From Psychrosphaera sp. B3R10 (GTDB taxonomy: Bacteria > Pseudomonadota > Gammaproteobacteria > Enterobacterales > Alteromonadaceae), in NCBI RefSeq assembly GCF_018861025.1, contig NZ_JAHKQH010000026.1, positions 294,392 through 358,391 on the forward strand: DNA of 64,000 bases, in the 5' to 3' direction. Below are positions 46,901 through 54,318 of the stretch, piece after piece. Below the pieces are notes generated by a model. It searched no databases and had not been told where the DNA came from. It saw nothing but the letters and a program-made list of their open reading frames with translations. Each line of letters starts with the position of its first letter. Position 1 is the stretch's first letter. A program made the translations under genes and the position numbers.

Positions 46901-48989
46901 TTGTCAGCTCGGTAAACTCGTTGTCGTTCCATTTGTAATGCCAACCTTGTTGGTCGGAATAAACCCAAAAATAACGGCGGTCTTCTTTAATTAGTTTTAC
47001 GTCGAGATTTGTTGCAGGGTGTTTGTCGCCATTAATTGAGGCTTTAACTAAGTCAAATCGAACCTTAGAATTGGCCTCTGGATTGTTGTCGCCAAAGTCA
47101 GCTCGAATTCCTATCATTTTATCACTTGGCCACACTAAGGTTGAATACGAACGCGATACCGGACGCCCGCCGGTTTCAAATAAACTGCTGATAAACTTAA
47201 CATTTAGCGGACTGTGTAACTGCGACCAGTCGCCTTTATAATAAAGCTCACCAATGCCTTGTTCATTAAGTTGAATGTCGTCAAGTGACTCACGACTCGC
47301 GAGACCAGATTGTTTGATATCGCCAAATTCAAAGTCTGGCAAACGCTCTACCGGCTTACGCCACAGTGACACACTGACATCGGTAGACAGGCGATTATTA
47401 GACGCCGGTGCGCCAAATAGATATTCGCCTAACACAGGCACTTTGATTTGTTGCCATTTGTCGACAATTTGCGTGGTATGTACGTCTTCTGGATTAAACG
47501 TCAGCTTTAAACGTTCGGGTAAAAACTCTTCTACTTTAAAGTCGTAAACAAACAACTGTTTGGTGATGCTTTCCACTTCAAAACGCCAATTGCCCACTTG
47601 TGCGCTGCTTGGAATTTGCCATTGGTAATGAAAATACCCCATATCATTGCCGTGCCATTTAAAGGATTTTATTTTGGCCCCCGTCGGGCTTTTAATCGAC
47701 ACGCTTAACATATCGGTTGCCACCAATTTTCCGTCGGCGTCCCGTAAAAGGCCATTGAAGTCAACAAACTCGCCCGGACGATATAAGTCTCGTGGCGCAT
47801 AGATAAAGAGTTCCTGAGCTCGGTTAGCACGCATGCCTAAGTCAAAGTCGGATAAATCCAATGCCGGTTTATTAATTTCAACCACAGAAAAATGTTGCTT
47901 GTTTTGCGCGACGATAAGCGACGCAGATTTAAGATCGGTGGTAAAGGACGCTTCACCCGATGGGGAAGTTAATACTTGTTGCAGTATTTCGCCCTTGTCG
48001 TTTACTAGCTGGATTTGCGCTTGTTCAATCGGTTTCCCGGTAAGTAACGACGAGGCATAAACATCAAGTTGTTGTTCGTAAAAACGCGCATGCAAACCAA
48101 TATCGGTTACTGAGAACCACATCATCTGTTGACCGCTGTACGTTCCGGCCTTTGCCATAATTGCGAGATAAATCCCCGGCGGTTTTAGCTGTTGAATGCC
48201 TTCGATATCGATACTGCTTTTGGTGCGCGTATTTGGCTCGCCGTCAAACTCAAACCGACCTGAATAAACTAAGTCAGCAAACTGAGTAACACGCTCTATC
48301 CCCCAGTAATATTGACGGTGGGACATTTCTTCTAAAAAGCGCTGTTGGTCTTTTTCTCGCACTTGGTAAAAATTAATGTCGACGTCATTTACATTAACTG
48401 TAACCACAGGCAGGCCGTTGCCTAACCCTTGGGTTAAAAACGCGCCACTGGTATCAAAATTAAAACTTGGCGTTACGCGGCTAGTGACCACATCGGCATG
48501 TTGGGTTCGGAGCAAGCTTCGGTTATTAATCGCTTTAAGCCCTTGGTAAATGGTGACCTTGTATTTAACCTCTGGATCTACGTACGGAAACCAAATGTTT
48601 TTACCCGACTTAGCAATCACCCAAGCGCCGTCGACGGCCTTGCCATTTTGTTGGCTAATGCCAAAGTACTTTTGTAGATCTTTAGAAGGGTCGACCGGCA
48701 CCGACAAGGTAATCGCAATTGAATTACGACCGTCTTTACTGCGCTCCGATACATCAAGAATTTTTAACGGCGCGTCTTTGTAATCAATTAACGCCTGAGC
48801 CATATCCAGCGCGGCTTCTTCCTCGCCAATACCCGAAGAAGCAATGCCTTTATCGCCCTCAGAAATCGACGTTTCATCCGCGCCACCCGCCGACGCAGCA
48901 TTGTCATCATTAGAACAGCCCACCAAAACCAACTGAGACACAAACAACGCAGAGACAAAACACAACAAAGACCAAACATTAACTTTCAT
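43911..48989 (-). CDS. Bacterial alpha-2-macroglobulin (YfhM-like) lipoprotein
   Basis: A 1,692-aa periplasmic lipoprotein (lipobox LVGC) of the bacterial alpha-2-macroglobulin family, thought to trap proteases that enter the periplasm. It has the thioester motif YPYGCLEQT with C1221, macroglobulin domains throughout (AELFIYAPRDLYRPGEFVDFNG, ITMALDKGAYEVGDNVEVNI), and the receptor-binding-like C-terminus. The region near residue 960 (FGGDDDLTRGGDAPQS) is acidic and Gly-rich, which could be the bait segment. It overlaps the downstream pbpC by 47 bp and is the first gene of that operon. Confidence 0.95.
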   Translation of the reverse strand: MKVNVWSLLCFVSALFVSQLVLVGCSNDDNAASAGGADETSISEGDKGIASSGIGEEEAALDMAQALIDYKDAPLKILDVSERSKDGRNSIAITLSVPVDPSKDLQKYFGISQQNGKAVDGAWVIAKSGKNIWFPYVDPEVKYKVTIYQGLKAINNRSLLRTQHADVVTSRVTPSFNFDTSGAFLTQGLGNGLPVVTVNVNDVDINFYQVREKDQQRFLEEMSHRQYYWGIERVTQFADLVYSGRFEFDGEPNTRTKSSIDIEGIQQLKPPGIYLAIMAKAGTYSGQQMMWFSVTDIGLHARFYEQQLDVYASSLLTGKPIEQAQIQLVNDKGEILQQVLTSPSGEASFTTDLKSASLIVAQNKQHFSVVEINKPALDLSDFDLGMRANRAQELFIYAPRDLYRPGEFVDFNGLLRDADGKLVATDMLSVSIKSPTGAKIKSFKWHGNDMGYFHYQWQIPSSAQVGNWRFEVESITKQLFVYDFKVEEFLPERLKLTFNPEDVHTTQIVDKWQQIKVPVLGEYLFGAPASNNRLSTDVSVSLWRKPVERLPDFEFGDIKQSGLASRESLDDIQLNEQGIGELYYKGDWSQLHSPLNVKFISSLFETGGRPVSRSYSTLVWPSDKMIGIRADFGDNNPEANSKVRFDLVKASINGDKHPATNLDVKLIKEDRRYFWVYSDQQGWHYKWNDNEFTELTRSVDIAKNGLGTVEFPVSYGRYRIEVRDPADNLLTSKQFYAGWNWYEDWQNSRSGSGAARPDKITMALDKGAYEVGDNVEVNIIPPEAGEAIVIVEGDTPLWSTRLFIPAEGATVTIPVANDWQEHNIYISAVVLQPGDKLKALTPKRSFGLVHLPLARASRQLAVEFDVAEKVLPNKVMPVNVKVTDPRLTGLTDLTAVGEQSVFMTLAAVDVGVLSVSNFESPDPFDAFFGQRRYSVDSRDVYSKVIEMSQSTKAKMKFGGDDDLTRGGDAPQSDVQIVSLFSGLVKLDENLEAQIPVNLPDFNGRIKLMALAFSADAFGHGEQEVTVAAPVVTQIAMPRFLAKGDKTRIALDVTNLSGERQELQVTFATALEDSEEAVAKAEPSVEPKTELKAELSTTRHSPVKAFDTTQTIVLDNGAKRTLLYDIEVTNHTGVATFELNVSGDQLAEAIQRQWTLGARPAYPATFTNMQKVLNNGERFTIDETAIESLIDSSVVASVAISPSANIDLNNQLDQLLQYPYGCLEQTSSRAYPLLFATPVVQQAFGINAIDESKRVDMINKGFERLASLQLSSGGFGLWRNTSDEEHWLTAYVADFLLSARAMGFAVPEDMLKNTLTRLQQYLARSGRFYNERWSNDPGHYHFAYKAYAAYVLARVNQVPLGTLRSLATNNSRYARTGLSQTHLAIALIKMGDKRRGEQLMEDALANLPKQRQQYLGDYGSQTRDLALMIHLMLTHKIAESKAISLSFTLAEQLINRQYLSTQERNALFLAGIALKEFDGESWNADLIIGSATTKLSMTSGFQTRLGAEDINNSVSIESAFAHPLLANINISGYGKTPPEESANGLSIQRHWLNLKGQEIDLKQAEVGELFLVQLEVNAEQRTPDALIIDLLPAGFELENQNLEHAIKLDEIKVDGKSIAQWLNRNPTKYQEYRDDRFVAAAQVRKRQTVNLFYLVRAVTPGTYNVPSPLVEDMYRPEIRGIGKSSSAITIVQK

Positions 48990-49337
48990 AACATTCCTTC
49001 GACAATTGGGGAATTGGTAAATAAAGTAGGATCAATCAAACCGCATTGAGTTTAATTAATTCTGGCTAAAATAAAGTTACAAATATCGGTATGTTAGGTA
49101 ATTAAAACTGGGAAACAATATTTATTTAAAAAATGCATTAAAAAGGCAATATTCAAACCCACCATCGATATACAAAAAAAACACTTAATATCAGCAGTAT
49201 AAAATCAAAAAAACAGAATAAAAACAATTTTAAACTTACCACTACAGGATGGCGCGCATAAAAGGTAAAATAGCGCTGAGTTAGCTAAAAAATTGAGACC
49301 TTAAATGCCCCATAACGGCTCTACTGTTCAAGTAAAA
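48990..49337. other. AT-rich promoter region of the alpha-2-macroglobulin operon
   Basis: About 350 bp with a strong A/T bias (for example A-rich runs around 49160-49230). It must contain the promoter of the alpha-2-macroglobulin/pbpC operon. No gene is seen until the transporter remnant. Confidence 0.4.
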
Positions 49338-49575
49338 CGGCCCGCGAATTTATAGCCCTTTTAGCCGTACAACCTCTTGGCCATATTGCAGGTGTTGCCA
49401 ACTCTACGGTGACATCGGTACAAACATTCATTTCTGTATTTATCGGTGGCTTGATTGGGTCCCACTATAACGGTACTTTTGGCCCGTTAGTGCTTGGCTT
49501 TATGGCCTGTGCCATGTCATCATTCTGCTTAGTTTTTATCGCCAAACAGCGCACTAAACGCACTAAAATAAATAG
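49338..49575 (+). pseudogene. Remnant of a Bcr/CflA-type MFS drug transporter, C-terminal part only
   Basis: The frame reads EFIALLAVQPLGHIAGVANS, continuing through a TVTSVQTFISVFIGG region and HYNGTFGPLVLGFMA. This matches the last two transmembrane helices of Bcr/CflA-family multidrug transporters (EPLGHIAGTASS-type motif). Nothing upstream encodes the other ten helices, and a stop lies in frame at 49313. The frame continues to 49687 with unrelated sequence. This is a truncated pseudogene of about 80 codons; I could not tell what removed the rest. Confidence 0.75.
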
Positions 49576-49838
49576 GACAATTACAAAAAAGCCGCTACAT
49601 GGAACCAATGAGTGTAAAAACAGACGATGTAATCATATTCTGCTAGGTCAAACACGGCTGAAAGTTGTAAACGTTCAGTCAATTTAACAGTGACACCAGC
49701 TCGAACACCGATGACTTCCCTATTTTCAGTTTTCCTTCAAATGATAAAACGTCCAATATCTGGAAGTGAGCAATTGATAAATAGGGGTTTTTAGTCAAAC
49801 ATAGGCCATTTTTTTAATTTGCCAATGGTTACGAGAAT

Positions 49839-50576
49839 ATGAACTTAGCGATTCCCGCATCGCTGAAAGCAATATCACTAACAAAATCCTTAACAACAGC
49901 GTTAACAATGACACTAACATTAGTGTTGAGCTTTCCACTTTTAGCAACCAACGCGCCACTTGCCAATAAAAAACAAATCTTCGCGGAAGTGACAACGTTG
50001 ATCACCGAACACTACGTTGAAAAAGAACTATTGCCTAAAGTGCATGCCGCCATTTTGCAACAGGCCAGTTCAATCTAGTTTTTACAAACGACAAAAAAAA
50101 TAGCAAATTTTCTTAAAACTAGTTTACAGCCAATCGACCCACATTGCAGTTTTGGTTGCATTTCAAAAGAAAATACTAGAGGGAAACATAGGTTATGTGT
50201 CTTTTTGGGGATTTGCCGAACCAAATCAACTAGGCAAAGCTATTTTGGATAATATCTTTCTCCAGATGCAGGGCGTTGACGCATAAATTTTGAACTTAAC
50301 GGAAAATAAAGGGGCCGTCCAGATATGGTTCAATATATAAGAAGTTACTTTTATCGCGAGCTCACTTTACTAAATACAATTCATTAGCCTAAGCATAAAA
50401 TCGTTCGTGAGTTTTGGACTAAATAAGCACCTCTAAAAAGCTTTTTCGATACACCGGTGTACATTCTAGTCAACAACACTATATTTTCGGCCGCTGAAGA
50501 ATTCACCTACAATTTGAGACATTTAAAACGAGCCACCATTATTGGTTAACAAACCCGAGGTGGTGCAAATCCGTAG
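49839..50576 (+). pseudogene. Decayed S41-family (tail-specific-like) protease
   Basis: Three separated pieces of an S41 protease are readable in order. Piece one (49839-50078) has a signal peptide and the N-terminal helix (IFAEVTTLITEHYVEKELL). Piece two (about 50181-50365) reads ILEGNIGYVSFWGFAEPNQLG and, after a TAA and a +1 shift, GRPDMVQYIRSYFYREL. Piece three (about 50447-50575) reads TPVYILVNNTIFSAAEEFTYNL with the catalytic-region Ser, then LKRATIIG, and after another shift TRGGANP. There are at least two frameshifts and several in-frame stops, so it is not functional. The order of motifs is that of N-terminal-helix S41 proteins. Confidence 0.8.
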
Positions 50577-50593
50577 GAACAATTCCACCTAAC

Positions 50594-50620
50594 AGTAGAG
50601 CCTAGTTTAGGCTCTACTTT
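50594..50620 (+). terminator. Hairpin after the S41 pseudogene
   Basis: AGTAGAGCCTA and TAGGCTCTACT pair perfectly around GTT and are followed by TTTA. It may have terminated the S41 gene and could also help end the convergent NmrA-like gene. Confidence 0.65.
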
Positions 50621-50639
50621 ACGCAGCTCTAATACCAAA

Positions 50640-51488
50640 TTATTTAGATAAATTTGTGTAATAGTCATCCAAGTGATGCTCACCAGTTTTAGGGGCAACC
50701 ATATCCATTGACAATACAGTGAGAAAAAACTCAATTGGCCCGTAGGTTTTTGAACTTAGCGCTAAACGTATAAATCCAAGAATCGACCTACGCATCCACT
50801 CTGGCACATAGCTTATTTTTATAGGCTTACCGACCGCATTAAATGCCATGGTTGCGATTTCATTGTGAGTTAAAATATCTGGGCCTCCCACTAATACATC
50901 TTGCTCGGACGCGCTAATTGCACTGACACATACCTTTGCTAAATCAGCCCCATGAATAGGATTTGTTTTCTGTTTACCGTCTTTAAACAAATACACCCTG
51001 CCTTGCTGCGCCATTTTATGAAACTCTCCTAAATCGGAAAAAAAGCCATTTGGACGAATCACACAATAGTCCAAACCCGATTGTTGCAATACCGCTACAA
51101 ACGCTTCTTTTGCCTCACAAATTTTTAACTCTGTTAGCTTTTCGCCATTCAGTGCAGATACGTAAATGAATTTTTTGACCCCTGACTTTTTTGCTTCCAG
51201 CAAGATATTCAAATTCGCCTGGTAATCAACATCGTAATAAGTTTGACCGTCACGCTGCTTTGTAATGCCGATAGTGGTAATAACCACATCAATGCCATCT
51301 AAGGCGCCATCTAGTTCTTCACTTTCTGTAACATCAAGCGTAACAACCTCATTAGATGAAATTGCTAAGCTTGTTAGTTTGGCTTTATTTCTAACCAATA
51401 ATCGAGTCCAATAGCCTTGTGATGTTAACTCACGAGCAATGTAACTACCAAGGTATCCTGTGCTACCCGCCAGTGCGACTTTTGTCAT
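50640..51488 (-). CDS. NmrA-like NAD(P)-binding SDR-type protein
   Basis: A soluble atypical short-chain dehydrogenase/NmrA-like protein of 282 aa from ATG 51488, chosen because GGAGAG lies 5 bases before it. The N-terminal Rossmann motif is GSTGYLGSYIARELTSQG; other family features are VRNKAKL, TIGITKQ, YVSALNG and VIRPNGFFSD. The tyrosine of a standard SDR active site is not obvious, so it may be a regulatory binder or a reductase of unknown substrate. It is followed on the left by the S41 pseudogene and preceded on the right by an alpha/beta hydrolase (gap about 120 bp). Confidence 0.85.
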   Translation of the reverse strand: MTKVALAGSTGYLGSYIARELTSQGYWTRLLVRNKAKLTSLAISSNEVVTLDVTESEELDGALDGIDVVITTIGITKQRDGQTYYDVDYQANLNILLEAKKSGVKKFIYVSALNGEKLTELKICEAKEAFVAVLQQSGLDYCVIRPNGFFSDLGEFHKMAQQGRVYLFKDGKQKTNPIHGADLAKVCVSAISASEQDVLVGGPDILTHNEIATMAFNAVGKPIKISYVPEWMRRSILGFIRLALSSKTYGPIEFFLTVLSMDMVAPKTGEHHLDDYYTNLSK

Positions 51489-51610
51489 TTTTCTCTCCAT
51501 TTTTCTTGTCGTTTTTTATCTTAATTTTTAATCAAATTTTCTTCATAGCCAATAAACTCAACTGCCTTGCTTGTCGCAAAACTCGTCACGATTTAAAAAC
51601 TGGTTACAGC

Positions 51611-52648
51611 TTAGTGCTTGGTTTTTTGAAACCATTTGCCAATTAGGTCAAATGCCTGTGGTGATTCGTAAACACCATTGTGGTCCACGTCGGGAATTAA
51701 ATAGGTTTCACCATGACTGTTTTCCGCTACAAATTCAGGGTAATTAGCGGCGTTAAACACTTCATCATTTTCACCAACAACCACAACCAAAGGCGCTTGT
51801 ATGGCTTGCAATGCAACATCCGACGTATTTGGTCTGATCGGTTGCGCCGACATAATCGAACGGTATGAATAGATCATAGGCGGATAACTGAATTTAAATG
51901 TCAGTACCGCGTTGTGGTCCAAACTGTGACTGCCAATGGTATTTAGCATGATGAGCCCAATGAACCGTTTAAGGTCAAAAACAACCAGTGCGTTTTCTGG
52001 ATCATTATTTTCGGTATTTGAGCTTTTACGTTCTGTTGGTCCTTCCCCCATATTGGGTGCAAATAAAATATAGCCAGCGGGTATTACTTTAGATTTTTTA
52101 AGGGCATACCTTAACGCAATGCCACCGCCCATTGAGTGACCAGCTATATATATTTTGTCGGTTTTAAACCTACTTTTTATTGCAGATAACATGGCCAACA
52201 AATCATCTTCATATTGACCTATATAATCCAAATCAAAGGGCCGCCCATGCGATTTTCCATGCCCCCTTAAATCTGGTGTTATTACACTGGCACCTGTTGC
52301 TTTAGCCAACATTCTTGCGGATTCGACTAAGGTTTCTGAGGTTGCTGCCACACCATGTAAAAAGACAATAATTTGCTCAGGATCTTGTTGGATATAACGG
52401 GAATATAATGTATCTCCATTACCGACTGGCAAGTGCAGCACAGCTTCATTGGGAAATTCGTTATCAAGCAGCGATCCCTCTTTTGGTAATGTTTTGTGCA
52501 GTTTTTGTGGCGCGCTCAAAGTGAACTCATTTGCGGCACCAAACACGATTAACAAAAAAGCAATTGCGAGGTAAATGGCTAATATCGCGCCCATAATTGT
52601 CGTGCTTTTACCAATAAATCGAATCAACTTGTTTGGTTGAACTTGCAT
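51611..52648 (-). CDS. Membrane-anchored alpha/beta hydrolase (Hydrolase_4/monoacylglycerol-lipase-like)
   Basis: A 345-aa protein with an N-terminal membrane anchor (about 15-38, IMGAILAIYLAIAFLLIVFG) and an alpha/beta hydrolase domain. The oxyanion region FLHGVAATSET is at about 96-106. The nucleophile elbow is AGHSMGGG with S172. LRGHGKSHGRPF and a late PDVDHNGVY (catalytic His) match Hydrolase_4/monoacylglycerol-lipase-like enzymes. A GGAGAAGGG ribosome site lies just ahead of the ATG. The substrate is probably a lipid or ester, unproven. It is probably co-transcribed with the NmrA-like gene. Confidence 0.85.
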   Translation of the reverse strand: MQVQPNKLIRFIGKSTTIMGAILAIYLAIAFLLIVFGAANEFTLSAPQKLHKTLPKEGSLLDNEFPNEAVLHLPVGNGDTLYSRYIQQDPEQIIVFLHGVAATSETLVESARMLAKATGASVITPDLRGHGKSHGRPFDLDYIGQYEDDLLAMLSAIKSRFKTDKIYIAGHSMGGGIALRYALKKSKVIPAGYILFAPNMGEGPTERKSSNTENNDPENALVVFDLKRFIGLIMLNTIGSHSLDHNAVLTFKFSYPPMIYSYRSIMSAQPIRPNTSDVALQAIQAPLVVVVGENDEVFNAANYPEFVAENSHGETYLIPDVDHNGVYESPQAFDLIGKWFQKTKH

Positions 52649-52770
52649 ACCCTTCTCCTCATTTTCCTAGCTTGAATTAATTCGCTCAGTTAATGTTAAT
52701 GAGTTCCGCTGACAAATGAGTCACATGATGATGTGATTAAAGCCAGTTCTATTAATGTGAGTGTGCTTGA

Positions 52771-52819
52771 TGTTTGATGTTTGATGTTTGATGTTTGATG
52801 TTTGATGTTTGATGTTTGA
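52771..52819. repeat. Seven perfect tandem copies of a heptamer, TGTTTGA
   Basis: Seven uninterrupted TGTTTGA units, with a decayed copy just before. They start about 120 bp upstream of the alpha/beta hydrolase ATG on the minus strand. A 7-bp unit is not a multiple of three and lies outside genes, so any slippage would alter promoter or leader spacing. Confidence 0.95.
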
Positions 52820-52820
52820 T

Positions 52821-52843
52821 AAAGCGACACAACTGTTGTCGCT
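52821..52843 (-). terminator. Weak terminator after the S12 gene
   Basis: On the minus strand AGCGACA pairs with TGTCGCT across an internal near-palindrome, followed by TTAT. It lies about 110 bp after the S12 stop at 52956. The T-run is short, so the strength is doubtful. Confidence 0.45.
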
Positions 52844-52955
52844 CTAAAAAGGTTAGACTTCCGTCATAACCAGCCTTTGCAAAATGATAAAGAGTTCGAT
52901 TATAAAAACAGGAAGACCGACATCCATTGTCAGTCAAAGCCAGTAGTTAACACAC

Positions 52956-54308
52956 TTATGAAATTTTTCTATACATTCGTCCACCGGTTAATAAATAACT
53001 GGACGGCTTCTCGATTAAGAACATGATGTTTCTAGCTGGCTCGTTTTCACCACTAAAACAAACAAACACATTATCCTTCACATGGTTTAATTCAAGTTCA
53101 AATACCCCACCGGAAACATTAGGGAATTGACAAAGCAATTTATTTTCTTGCTCATAGATTTCTATTTGACTACCAATACTGGCATAACTGCCAACATATT
53201 GTGAAAGGTCAACGTTCCCTTTAGAAGGACTTAAATCTGGTTCTCGTTTTTCATTTGTCAAAGCGTCTAAAAGAATATTCTCCAACTCTATATACAACAT
53301 CGCGCTAGGGCTATTGGTAAGTAACGACATAATCAAACCTTGTTCTGGGTATACCGCTAAATACGCAAGTTGCCCAATTGTCGCGCCTGTGTGTCCAAAC
53401 ATCGTTCGCTCGGGACGGTTTACTAAATACCAACCTAGACCCCACTCGGTTATCCCACTGCCGATATTTGGCAAGACATATTGTTTTTGTTGCATTTCCG
53501 CCACCGAGTCGGGCGATAGTATTTCGATATCTTGTTTCTTCAAACCGGAATTTAAGTGAAACTTCGCAAAAGTTAACAAGTCTCTTGCGGACATAGACAA
53601 CACGGTTCCCGCTGGTGCATGACTTAAAGGCAAGTAACATTTTGGCGCGACTTGTAATTCACCACCAAGTTCCTCATTTGGAATATGACCTACAGCACCA
53701 CGAAACCTTAACATTTCTGTCGGTTCAGAAGTTGATTCGGTTAGTCCTAAAGGTTTGAGTATTTTATCTTCGATGACTTTCGCCCACGGTTGACCCGTTA
53801 CAACCTCAATGATCCGCCCAGCTAAAGTAAAACCGGTATTGCAATATGAAAGATATTCGCCAACATTGTGCAATTGCGGCAATAGGTAGCAGCGGTCGAT
53901 AAGTTTCTCTACAGTGGGTTGAAACGGATCATCCTCAGGGAAAAAGTCCCCTTCCATACCACTGGTATGACACAATAAATTTCTAATCGTAATTGTTTTT
54001 GTCGCAACAGCGTCAGCCACCTTAAATCGAGGTAAATAATCGATAACACAATCGTCTAAATTCACCTTCCCTTCGTCGACAAGTTGCATCATCGCAGTCG
54101 TTGTAAACACTTTAGAAATAGAACCAATCTGAAACAACGAGTCATCTGTTGCCGCAACTTGGGTATTTTTGTTTAAAACGCCTGAAGATGCAGTCTTAAC
54201 TTTATCCTGATGCATCACTGCCACTGTTGCTCCAACCACGTTGTACTTAATCCGCAGTTGCTCTAATAAAGTATCGAGATCTAATCTGTCCAATAGTGTA
54301 TGGCTCAT
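52956..54308 (-). CDS. S12-family serine hydrolase (beta-lactamase-fold peptidase, MlrB-like)
   Basis: A 450-aa serine hydrolase with the beta-lactamase/DD-peptidase fold. The active-site motifs are S63-I-S-K66 (GSISKVF), Y155-C-N157 and H306-T-G308 in place of KTG, as usual in the S12 family. It has no signal peptide, so it acts in the cytoplasm on small peptides or esters. A C-terminal beta-rich domain (about 350-450) follows. It starts 10 bp after the M81 gene ends and is therefore its operon partner. MlrB of microcystin degraders is an S12 enzyme that cuts the linearised peptide before the M81 enzyme MlrC acts, so a similar step is inferred here. Confidence 0.9.
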   Translation of the reverse strand: MSHTLLDRLDLDTLLEQLRIKYNVVGATVAVMHQDKVKTASSGVLNKNTQVAATDDSLFQIGSISKVFTTTAMMQLVDEGKVNLDDCVIDYLPRFKVADAVATKTITIRNLLCHTSGMEGDFFPEDDPFQPTVEKLIDRCYLLPQLHNVGEYLSYCNTGFTLAGRIIEVVTGQPWAKVIEDKILKPLGLTESTSEPTEMLRFRGAVGHIPNEELGGELQVAPKCYLPLSHAPAGTVLSMSARDLLTFAKFHLNSGLKKQDIEILSPDSVAEMQQKQYVLPNIGSGITEWGLGWYLVNRPERTMFGHTGATIGQLAYLAVYPEQGLIMSLLTNSPSAMLYIELENILLDALTNEKREPDLSPSKGNVDLSQYVGSYASIGSQIEIYEQENKLLCQFPNVSGGVFELELNHVKDNVFVCFSGENEPARNIMFLIEKPSSYLLTGGRMYRKIS

Positions 54309-54318
54309 TATTATGTTC

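Larger units (their letters stand above)
52649..52955. other. Intergenic region holding a 7-bp repeat and a hairpin
   Basis: The 307-bp gap holds the heptamer repeat (52771-52819) next to a hairpin (52821-52843) that may end the S12 gene transcript. The rest is likely promoter for the alpha/beta hydrolase. No coding frame is convincing. Confidence 0.5.

Noticed and set aside
49409-49687. Small 92-aa membrane protein
   Set aside because: It matches only the last helices of a Bcr/CflA transporter, and the homology continues upstream of its GTG; truncated gene.
49839-50078. Intact small exported protein of 79 aa
   Set aside because: Downstream sequence continues as recognisable S41 protease segments in shifted frames, so this is the first part of a pseudogene.
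52771-52819. CRISPR array
   Set aside because: Seven-base units without spacers are a simple tandem repeat; no cas genes are present.
52956-54308. Antibiotic-resistance class C beta-lactamase
   Set aside because: No signal peptide, HTG in place of KTG, and an operon with M81 point to an S12 peptidase/esterase.
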